Assembly (NCBI GenBank): GCA_037043455.1
Contig: JAWPHD010011437.1
Location: 19,956-83,955 of the forward strand
DNA: 64,000 nucleotides
DNA from: Cyrtodaria siliqua
Lineage: Eukaryota; Mollusca; Bivalvia; Adapedonta; Hiatellidae
Direction of reading: 5' to 3'
A program made the position numbers and the translations under genes. Positions 56,213-64,000 of the stretch are shown one piece after another. The notes beneath the pieces were generated by a model. The model was not told the DNA's origin. It saw only the letters and a list, made by a program, of their open reading frames with translations, and searched no databases. Position 1 is the stretch's first letter, and every line of letters starts with the position of its first letter.

Positions 56213-56414
56213 TTGTTAAAGCTGTAGTCCATATTTTAACTTGTAATAACTCATGAATATGAATGAGTCAAGTGTGAAGTAGTTTTAAATCGACGAACAC
56301 CCTAAAAGTCAGTATATAAGCAGAAATCGATGCGTAATATTTCACATTTTTATTTAGCCTCCGTACAGGTAACATCAATAAATATACGTCTCTAGAATAT
56401 GTGATAAAAAAATA

Positions 56415-56494
56415 GTTGCCTGGAACGGGATTTGAACCACAGCCTTGCACTTGTAAGTTTTGAAAGATGTACGCTGAACCACTAGACCACTGCT
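56415..56494 (-). tRNA. tRNA-like sequence or SINE head
   Basis: On the minus strand TAGCAGTGGTCTAGTGGTTC looks like the 5' half with A box, and GGCTGTGGTTCAAATCCCGT like the T arm with B box. A 3' end CCAGGCA does not pair well with the 5' end, so the acceptor stem is poor. More likely a pseudo-tRNA or tRNA-derived head than a working tRNA gene. Isotype not assigned. Confidence 0.35.
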
Positions 56495-56630
56495 ATTTAT
56501 TGGTATGTTGTAGCATTTTTAACAGTAAATAGGCACTACGTAAAAACAAGCGCGCACACACAAACTCATCAAGAGCTCAATAACAAGTCAAGATTTGTTT
56601 GATTTGAGGCAGAGTATTAGATTCATATTG

Positions 56631-56939
56631 AGAGGGCTGGCGTGGCGGATTTGTAACCGGAGGCTCCGGGTTCAATCCTCCGTGGTGCCACTGAGTTTCG
56701 TCGGTGTGTTCTTGGGCAAGACACTTTCCCTTAGCCCCGTCCGTCGGCTGGGGACGTAAACCGGGCGGTCCCGAGTATCGGTCTTTCCTCCGAGCACATT
56801 AAAGAACCATAGGAATCCATTCGATAATAAGAGTAGGGCAGGTTCCCGGATTCCTTTGTATCCTTCCCCTCTCTCTGGGGCGGCTCTAAATGACTCTGTG
56901 TTGATGAGCCGTTAAACAACATTCAATTCAATTCAATTA
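56631..56939 (+). mobile_element. SINE, tRNA-derived, most complete copy
   Basis: Head: GGCTGGCGTGGCGGATTTGT, with B box CGGGTTCAATCCTCC. Body: GTTCTTGGGCAAGACACTTT, CCTTAGCCCCGTCCGTCGGC, GGTTCCCGGATTCCTTTGTA, CCCCTCTCTCTGGGGCGGCT. Tail: GCCGTTAAACAACATTCAAT with (ATTCA)n. Shares body blocks with copies at 22479-22625 and 27434-27745. Pol III-type boxes imply mobilisation by a partner LINE. A direct repeat at the ends is not evident. Confidence 0.75.
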
Positions 56940-57096
56940 GTTTCATATTGACAACACCAGGCAATGTTAATTTACACGTGCGACAATATGGACTACATAT
57001 TTATTGATCCATCTTTAGTTGCGTTCAAATATGTTCAGTTAATTTGCCTCATAATATATGGTAGTTAGTATACTATTTTCTCAAGAAGCATTGTTG

Positions 57097-57160
57097 TTCA
57101 GTGGATAGAGCGCCGGACTCAGAAGGTCGTGTGTTCGAGCCCCGAATAATAGTTAACTTT
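57097..57160 (+). tRNA. tRNA-like sequence or SINE head
   Basis: GTTGTTCAGTGGATAGAGCG resembles an A box and GTCGTGTGTTCGAGCCCCGA a B box with T loop. Acceptor stem pairing is poor and the anticodon arm unclear. A SINE head or pseudo-tRNA is more likely than a functional gene. Confidence 0.35.
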
Positions 57161-57439
57161 TTTTCCTGTAAAAATTACCGTTACCTGTGTATAGGTATGA
57201 TGTGCACTGGTCGATTTCCTGCGCTATATTTGTTCGCTTAAATACCGGATTTCGACATGAGCTGGTGAACATGAAGTTAAAATAGACACGCCTACAAAGA
57301 AGAAATCGATTGATACAGGGACTCTGTAGCTGGATCAGCCTTGTGAAGTTTTGTCACAATTGACGAAGCCGTTACTGAGAAGTTGTTCAAGCTAAAGTTA
57401 ACGACAGATGGCTCCGGCGAGCTGAAACGGTATTATTTC

Positions 57440-57870
57440 CTAACTGAGCGCTGCCTAGCGGGGCATATACGCTTGTCGTTGCCAAGGTTAAGTTTTTTCA
57501 AAGGGAAATAATTCAAATATGAACCACAGAGTAATATGGGCCTTCATAAGATGTCTTCATTGGATCATGTTGAAGATATGTTCAGTTTCATTGTTGTACA
57601 TCTAATACTTTGCCACAATCACTTGTAAAAGGCAAGGTTAAGTTCCTGCCTTTTTTCAAAGGGAAATAATTCAAAAGATATTAACCAGAGTTATTGGCCT
57701 TTATCAGCTGTATTGATTGGATCACACTGAAGATGTTTACAAAGTTTTATTGTTGTAGACCTTTACTTTGGAAGATATAAGCCACAATCAGTTGTCAGGT
57801 AAACGTTAACGGTCAGATGGACCGACAACACCATGACATAATAAATTATGTGCCTATGGGTGTATAAAAA
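57440..57870 (+). repeat. two-unit tandem repeat with short tail, pearl-like
   Basis: CAAGGTTAAGTTTTTTCAAA plus GGGAAATAATTCAAA at about 57483 recurs as CAAGGTTAAGTTCCTGCC...AAAGGGAAATAATTCAAA at about 57632, a period of about 150-170 bp. The second unit is followed by GTTAACGGTCAGATGGACCG and CACCATGACATAATAAATTA. The layout is that of a small pearl-type element. Confidence 0.4.
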
Positions 57871-57989
57871 AATGCCCGTTTCACTAATATATGAATTATT
57901 TATGTATCAGTTTAACCTTTTTTCGTAAAAACAAGCGCCTCAAACAATAGTTTATCCTGGGGCCAGGAATCTTTATGTGGATAGCTTTA

Positions 57990-58100
57990 CTAAGGTGCCC
58001 ATCCATGCACAAAAATTGCCCAGAGGGGCACCTAAGAGTCTTCCTGCAACAATGGAAGCTGGAAAGTCGCTGTATGACCTTAGCTGTTGGTGTGATATTA
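57990..58100. repeat. short hairpin repeat, copy 2
   Basis: AAGGTGCCCATCCATGCACA through CAGAGGGGCACCTAAGAGTC matches the copy at 54461. It is followed by CTTCCTGCAACAATGGAAGC and CGCTGTATGACCT. The open frames on both strands over this segment are by-products of the stem. Confidence 0.6.
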
Positions 58101-59294
58101 AAATCCAATTTAATTCCAACAATAGTATGCAGCTTAAACCGAAGTCTTTTAATGCAGTGCTTTTAATTCTGTTCATTCTTGTTCAGAGTTATTGCTCTTG
58201 TAAGCCCTACTGGTCGTAGACCATGAAAGCTTGGGGTTTTTTCATCCTAAAATTACCCCCAATAATACCCCAATAGTAGTAATACCTTTCTAAAGATTGA
58301 AAGAGTGATCTCCCCTATTTATAAGAAAACTAACCCCAGGCTAGTCCACCCCAGAATTTCACACTGGTAAATAAATCTGAAGTTGGTAATAAAAACTTAA
58401 TACAAAAATAAGCATCTTGTTATATAATTTTATTAATTTAATTTCATTTTATTTTGAAAAAATCTGTTCTAATTATACAAACATAGAGCACATTTGGTAG
58501 TGTAAATTATAACTTTCACATGACATCATCAAAATAATTTGACCAATCAGTGATCAATAAAATAAAAGACCTCCACATTCTGGTAGGGGGTAAACTCGGT
58601 GTTTATCGTTGGTGCTCAACTGACTTTAGCCCTTTATAAAACTAGTTTGTAGTGATAATTATATTAAAAGCTTTATTTTTTGTGTACATCTATGTATCCT
58701 CTTTTGGTGTTGTCTAATTTTAAAACACCAATATGGATACATTTAATTTAAATCATGGTCTCATATTTCGTTTTTCATATAGAGATTGAGGATAAAGTCC
58801 GAGTAAACCCTTTTATTTTCACCTACTGAATATTTCGACCTACCGGAAGTTGACCGGATGTCAAAGTTATGAATCTTTGAAAAAACAACATCTAAATATA
58901 CCTTTTGAGATCAATTTGAAATGCTACCAACGTGTAGAACATTGAAATAAGATTCATGAACAAGGTTGGTATATACAATAATGGCACTTTTAACCATAGC
59001 ACATATGTGCAAAATATGTATTTAAAGCACAGTTGGCATGAAATGCTTATATTCTGCTGTACTCAAAGTTTGCTAAGCACCAAACCATTTTTGCCTTTCA
59101 CCCCAAATACCGTGGGAAACTGTATTTTGTAGGGCAACATGCAAACTAGAACTATCACTGAAGGTGATAAATACACCCACTTTTTGATCTGTTGTTATGC
59201 TAATATTAAGTTTGGTAACAAGCCATTCAAAACTGTTTGATGAATACAAGTAAAAAAAATGTGTTACGCGACAGGGTGGGAAAGAACAACCTGC
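58101..59294. other. no gene seen
   Basis: AT-rich. A short dispersed fragment GAGATTGAGGATAAAGTCCG lies at about 58786. Frame 59073-59303 has no recognisable motif and ends in the next repeat. Confidence 0.4.
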
Positions 59295-60638
59295 AGAGGT
59301 CAATGACGTTGAAGCTCTACTGATAGGTTTTGATAGCTAGTTCAGCATTCCTGTGAAGTTTCATGAAAATCTGTCAAGTAGTTTCAGAGAATTAGTTGCT
59401 ACAAGTTTTTACTATATAATTCTATGTAAAAAAGATAGCAGTTGGCAAGCATGTTTAAAGGGGTTGATGCACCATTTTCAAACAATGTTTATTTTAAAGG
59501 GCTCTGAAAAACTTGAAAAAAGCTGAAAGAATTATCAAAATGCCATGACAAATAAAAGAGATATGACCTATTGAAAATTTGGAAAGAACATAAATGGAGG
59601 CGGCCATATTTGAACGATGACGTCATTGCGCCTTTTTACCTTTATGGAATATTGATAAACTATATTTTATAGCAAAGAAAATCACTTCAAATTAATTAAA
59701 AATAAATATACAGACGCAAAATGAATAAATGGTATGCTTATTTTTCATTTGCAATGATTTTCTTTGCTTTAAACGACATTTTGCCAATTTGCCATATACG
59801 GTAGAAAGGCGCGATGACGTCATCTTTCAAATATGGCTGCCTCCATTTATGTTTCTTTGCAAAGATTCAATAGGTCATATTTCCTTTATCTTTCATGGCA
59901 TTTTGATAATTCTTTCAGCTTTTTTCAAGTTTTCCAGAGCCCTTTAAAATAAACATTGTTTGAAAATGGTGCATCAACCCCTTTAATGTCGAATCAAAAT
60001 AATTTTGAACAAGGACCAACATCATGTCATGCTGATCATTTAAAAAAAAATCATATCAATATCACTTATAGTTTTCCAGAAGTAGTCGCTACAAATTGGT
60101 TTTTTAAAAATCTATTTTTAGCTGTGCCGGCATTCGTAAATTTCCAGGCAACCTGAAATTTTGCTAGGATCAACTAGACATCAATAGCAACATTCCTGTG
60201 AAGTTTCATGAAAATCCGTCTAGTAGTTTCAGAGGAGTAGCCACTACAAGTTTTAACTATATAACTATATGTAAAGATGGCCGCTGGCAGCCATGTTTGA
60301 TGTCGAATCAAAATGATTTTCGACAAAGACCAACATCATGTCATGCTGACCATTTTAGAAAAGGTCCCATATCAACATTACTTATAGTTTTCAAGAAGTA
60401 GTCGCTACAAACTTCTTTTTTAAAAATCTATTTTTAGCTTTGGCGGCCACCTTGAATTTCACATCAATGTGAACTTTTACTAGGATCAACTAGACATCAA
60501 GGGCAACATTTCTGTAAAGTTTCATGAAAATCCATCCAGTAGTTTCAGAGGAGTAGTCGCTACAAAAGTTTGCGGACAGACAGACGGACATTGCACCACG
60601 GCATAAGCTCTGCTGATCTTTGATCAGTATAGCTTAAA
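59295..60638 (+). mobile_element. pearl-like element A3 with a nested MITE
   Basis: Left end AGAGGTCAATGACGTTGAAG, right end GATCAGTATAGCTTAAAA, same family and orientation as A1 and A2. About two and a half 320-bp units remain, with a short GGACAGACAGACGGAC tract at about 60575-60590. The first unit is split at its TTAA by the MITE at 59459-59982; the array text continues on both sides (ATGTTTAA | TTAATGTCGAATC). More diverged than A1. Confidence 0.75.
59459..59982. mobile_element. 524-bp MITE with TTAA target duplication
   Basis: Terminal inverted repeats begin AGGGGTTGATGCACCATTTT and end AAAATGGTGCATCAACCCCT. Pairing extends, with mismatches, for about 200 bp on each side (AAGGGCTCTGAAAAACTTGA / TCAAGTTTTCCAGAGCCCTT, and further GGCGGCCATATTTGAACGAT / ATCTTTCAAATATGGCTGCC). 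TTAA is present on both flanks (59455-59458 and 59983-59986), whereas homologous pearl-like units have a single TTAA there. TTAA duplication is the hallmark of piggyBac-type transposition. No coding capacity, so non-autonomous. Confidence 0.85.
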
Positions 60639-62467
60639 ATGTGTTCCGCGACGGGACAAGAAGAGACATTTAACGGGCAGCGTGATTCCTATATAGTACC
60701 CCACTTCACTTTGTGAAAGTATGGGTAAACACAAGAAAATTGTTTTCTAATATATCTTGACAATAAAATAATGAATTTCACATAATCGTAAAACAAAATC
60801 AATTGTTGCTGTTGTTAAAATCAGCCACCGTAAAATGTTGAATTGAAATCTTGGTGCTTAGAACATTTTGAGCAGTATATAATGCCGAACAACTAATTCT
60901 TTAACTCTACAGATGGTAGTTCTGTAAAAAAATCGTTAATACTCTATGATAATCACCTAAATAACAAATAGATAGGAAACTGCAATCCAGTATCTCAAAT
61001 TCACATGGCACACTGGGGAGATTTCACGAAATTGTCCACCTTTAAACACAAATATCATACAGAGTTGCAACACATTTCATTCATGCCAAAATCTTTCATA
61101 AATTTATTTTTCTATTGCCGATTATGATATTGTTATTACTTAAAGAAACTAACCTGCCAAATAACGGCAAAATTACACTACAAAACCATTGATCAAACCT
61201 CCAACCAGGTGTTCAGGTCATATAATAAAGTATATGTCTTGATTAAAAGTATAGGTATATTCATTTTCTTAAAATACCCGTGAATGAATATGCGAAAAAT
61301 GAATTATGAGTTGGTAACTCGACGCTCCAGTTTCGGAGTTTGGCTGGTTAAAGCAGTTTATATTGTGTCTATAGATTTCGCATTCTCAAAATATATATGT
61401 TGAATATATCTTGTCGTCAGTAGGTATAGAAATGGTGTACATATGGTGAAAATTTGGCAGTTGTTGTCGAGATAGCTACACGGCAATCTTGAATTTTGTA
61501 TCTCAATTTATTAATCCAGTATCATTTCGCTATAAACCGTTAAAACCTACTTGCATATTATTAAATACAATTTTGAGTTTCATTATAATGTTTAAGCATA
61601 TTATTTGGTACAATAATGAATATCATTATGTCGTCCTGCCTTAATTCCATTAAGCGATGGGAAAGCTTATATTAGCAGAAATTTATAACAGATATTTCCA
61701 CAATAAAACACGTTTAAAAAATGTTTTACTGACAAATGGCAATAACCTTTTTAAAATTACCTATTAAATGTATTAATCTTAAAATATGTAAACGTTTTAG
61801 GCCGAAATTAAGGTTTTATTTCATACCCCAGCCAACCCCGTTTTCCCTTCTTGAAGAAGGGGTTGGATGGGGTATGAAAGTTAATACTCGGACCACGTAA
61901 TGTATCGATAGTCAATAAATGTAAATACATTGTTTTAAACTGTTCCAATAATTATTATTTATGATTGCAAAAATACACGTTACGTAGAAAAACTAACGTT
62001 TTAAGTTTCGAAGTTGCTGTGTGTCGATTTTAACACGAGTTCCAGATTCTCAAATATGTTATGCCACAATTAATTCCTACCAATTTGTGCAAGAAAATAG
62101 TTTTTTTTGGTGAAAAATAGATGTGAGCTCCATAACTATAATTGTATATGGGACACAGAATTTTGAACATAGGATTTCCAGCTCAATATTTTTCCTGTAT
62201 AATATAAGAAGCTTTCATAGGTATCAGGTGAAGAGTGGGAATCAAACACAAGGTATGCTTTTGTTTTAATCAGCTCAGCTAAGTTCATATTAAAACACTT
62301 ATGCAGAGGGTTGGAATTTCCCTATCTTTACCGGATATCCATGATTGATTCTTTTTCTTGCATACTAATTGCTGAGGTCATCGGCATCTTTGATGACGGC
62401 GTTTTGAATGTTTATTTACACAATGACGTCATGAAATTGCTGATGTCATCGACATCTTTGATGACAG
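60639..62467. other. no gene; one hairpin
   Basis: AT-rich. A hairpin at 61820-61878 (TTCATACCCCAGCCAACCCC / GGGGTTGGATGGGGTATGAA) is the only structure I see. Frame 62311-62523 has a small internal duplication (CTGATGTCATCGACATCTTT-like) and no recognised domain. Confidence 0.45.
61820..61878. repeat. foldback hairpin
   Basis: Arms TTTCATACCCCAGCCAACCC and GGGTTGGATGGGGTATGAAA with a TCTTGAAGAA-type loop and about one mismatch. Same size class as the other foldbacks in the window but different sequence. Confidence 0.7.
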
Positions 62468-62473
62468 TTTATT
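62468..62473 (-). terminator. AATAAA polyadenylation signal after PFAS
   Basis: AATAAA on the minus strand (TTTATT on plus), about 126 nt beyond the PFAS stop codon. A plausible polyadenylation signal for the last exon. Confidence 0.45.
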
Positions 62474-62598
62474 CTATTTATCTACACTCGTTGGTTAGAC
62501 AGGATTTTCTAGCACATTTGTAATTGATATGAATATTTTTTTACCCTGTATATCAAAGTATATATAGCATTTTTCTGAACTAATCGAAATCTTTTGTT

Positions 62599-62924
62599 TC
62601 AGTCACATGACTTGTTAATAGTTTGAATGCTCCAATCAAAAGCGTTCTGAAACATTTTCATCCATGGTGAAGCATCCAAGCTTGTCCGCATTTCACTCGG
62701 CATCCACGGACATTGCCATGGCAAGAAACACCTCTCAGGATGTGGCATTATGGCAAGGTGGCGGCCATCTTGGGAACAAAGGGCAGCAACTCCATCTTGA
62801 GTGCCATTGGGGTTGAAAGGGTAGACAGTGGTTGGCTCCCCTTGATCATTAACATAACGGACTGGAACTAGATTGTTGCTAGTCAGCTGGTTGTAGATTT
62901 CTGGAGATCTGAAGACCATTTTAC
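62599..62924 (-). CDS. PFAS: phosphoribosylformylglycinamidine synthase, last exon
   Basis: C-terminal end of FGAR amidotransferase, the cytosolic enzyme that turns FGAR plus glutamine and ATP into FGAM in de novo purine synthesis. This exon encodes the end of the glutaminase (class I GATase) domain. KMVFRSPEIYNQL is followed by NLVPVRYVNDQGEPTTVYPF, then PNGTQDGVAALCSQDGRHLA and IMPHPERCFLPWQ. That stretch holds the His and Glu of the Cys-His-Glu triad in HPER; the Cys is encoded upstream outside the window. The end SPWMKMFQNAFDWS is the usual family terminus. The open frame extends a few codons further up, but TTTTGCAG at 62932-62925 is a good splice acceptor, so I start the exon at 62924. 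Stop TGA is 62601-62599. Intact, and the only host gene part I can support. The remaining exons should lie beyond 64000. Confidence 0.93.
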
Positions 62925-62940
62925 CTGCAAAAGTAGACAT
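62925..62940 (-). promoter_or_regulatory. splice acceptor of PFAS last exon
   Basis: On the minus strand TCTACTTTTGCAG precedes GTAAAATGG. A pyrimidine-rich run followed by CAG fits a 3' splice site. The downstream GTAAAA should not be mistaken for a donor. Confidence 0.7.
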
Positions 62941-63094
62941 CATTGGTATATGGTAGTTTTGGTAAATAATAACTCAACCTTATACGGGGGCATAAAACAT
63001 GTTAATAACAAGAGCTGTCGGAGAACAGCGCAGCTCGACTATTCGATTTTTCAGAGATTAATAAATTTATAGCTAGTATATACCATCAGAAAAC

Positions 63095-63934
63095 AAGGCT
63101 ACAACAATGTGGGGTGGGGTTGGGGGCACAACATAACTATGTGTAAGAATTGACCAAAACTACACAGAAATATGTAAAAATAATAATAAAAAATCGAGTT
63201 TTGAGTGGGGTGTGGGGGTGGAGGTGGGGGAGAGGCGGGGTAGATGGTGGGGGTAGTGGGGGTGGTGAGGGCAACACATATGTGTAAGAAGCTATGTAAG
63301 AATTCACCAAAACAACACAAAAATATGTAAAAAAAATAATTTAAAAATCGAGTTTTGAGTAGGGATGGGGGAGAGGCAGGGGTTGGGGAGGGCAACATAT
63401 ATGTGTAAGAAGCTATGTAAGAATTGACCAAAACAACACAGAAATATGGTAATACAAAATAAAAAAATTCGATTTGGGGGAGTACAGAAATATGAAAAAT
63501 AAAAAAAATAAAAATTCAAGTGGGTTGGGGGTGTGGGGTGGGGGGTAGTGTGTGGGAGGGGTGGAGGGGCAACATATATGTGTAAGAAGCGATGTGTAAG
63601 ACATTACCAAAACAACACAGATATATGTAAAAAACAATAAACATTAACAACACAGAAATATGTAAAAAAAAAAGTTTCAAGTAAGTGTGTGTTTGGGAGG
63701 GTGGTGGGGGGAGTTGAGAGAAGCAGGGGTATGTGTGGGGTGGGGGCGGGGAACAACATATGTGTAAGAAGCTATGTGTAAGACATTACCAAAACAACAC
63801 AGATATATGTTAAAAACAATAAACATTAAATCAAAATATTCCAGTTTCGAGCGGTGGGGGGGTGGGGGGGCAACATAGGTATGTGTAAGAATTGACCAAA
63901 ACAACACAGAAATATGTAAAAAAATAAAATGTTT

Positions 63935-63936
<2 letters not shown>
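63095..63936. repeat. G-rich tandem repeats, about 130-190-bp units
   Basis: CATATATGTGTAAGAAGCTA, ATTGACCAAAACAACACAGA and AATATGTAAAAA recur in about six units (near 63130, 63270, 63395, 63570, 63755, 63875). They alternate with G-runs such as GGGGTGTGGGGGTGGAGGTG. The many G-tracts could form G-quadruplexes. They lie upstream of the PFAS last exon on the minus strand, so probably inside its last intron. Pro/Tyr-rich minus-strand frames across them are by-products. Confidence 0.8.
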
Positions 63937-63990
<54 letters not shown>

Positions 63991-64000
63991 GGGGGGGGGT
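63937..64000. repeat. (TG)n microsatellite and poly(G)
   Basis: A run of TG dinucleotides from about 63937 to 63982, then GAGGTGGGGGGGGGGG to the window end. Confidence 0.95.

Noticed and set aside
56415..57160. Functional tRNA genes
   Set aside because: A and B boxes are present, but acceptor stems do not pair well and anticodon arms are unclear. Kept only as tRNA-like/SINE heads at low confidence.
62925..62943. Upstream extension of the PFAS frame to an ATG at 62943
   Set aside because: A good splice acceptor (TTTTGCAG) lies inside it and PFAS is a long multi-exon enzyme, so the ATG is intronic and not a start.
63099..63937. Proline/phenylalanine-rich minus-strand frames of 71-110 codons
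   Set aside because: They are translations of G-rich tandem repeats and overlap each other in different frames.

Overview
The window looks like nuclear DNA of a lophotrochozoan animal, most likely a bivalve mollusc. It is AT-rich and intergenic, crowded with nested and decayed mobile elements. The mollusc call rests on repeats that resemble the 'pearl' elements of bivalves: core tandem arrays, then a GGAC/ACGG microsatellite, then a terminal hairpin. tRNA-derived SINEs, Polintons and a Ty3/gypsy element fit the same picture. The only host gene I can support is the last exon of PFAS (de novo purine synthesis), on the minus strand at 62599-62924. Species is not resolvable by eye.

Layout. 0-2.6 kb has no gene. 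About 2.6-11.1 kb is a Polinton/Maverick ('element 1'). Its plus strand carries a 107-bp tandem repeat, an integrase, an unusual intact gene joining a TBP-like domain, a membrane segment and a PC4-like domain, then a penton-like protein, a small virion-type protein, the major capsid protein and an adenain-like protease. Its minus strand carries two small conserved proteins, the packaging ATPase and the N-terminal half of a type B DNA polymerase. 11-31 kb is repeat-rich: foldback elements, a 2.5-kb element with long inverted ends, minisatellites, SINEs and a near-perfect 487-bp palindrome. 31.8-43.4 kb is an APE-type LINE split by a Ty3/gypsy retrotransposon (33312-41370) with recognisable LTRs, a CTAG target duplication, primer site and polypurine tract. 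44.7-52.8 kb is a second, different Polinton-like element ('element 2'): ATPase, an unrecognised gene, a membrane protein, a zinc-ribbon protein resembling VLTF3-type late transcription factors, an unrecognised small ORF and a PolB. One pearl-like array sits inside one of its genes. 52.9-62.5 kb is repeats, including a TTAA-flanked MITE nested in a pearl-like element. 62.6-64 kb is the PFAS exon and G-rich repeats that probably lie in its last intron.

How the genes fit together. Element 1 has nearly the full virion-forming and integration set of a Polinton, with capsid genes overlapping by stop-start codons and two convergent transcription units. Most genes are broken by stops or frameshifts and PolB lacks its palm, so the copy cannot act alone. 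Three adjacent genes (4620-6412) remain open. The strongest lead is the TBP-TM-PC4 protein: two host-type general transcription factor domains on one polypeptide inside a capsid-encoding transposon. Element 2 independently shows a transcription theme, with a zinc-ribbon factor and a repeated upstream motif (AATTAGGGCTTAAA) 24-26 nt before two start codons.
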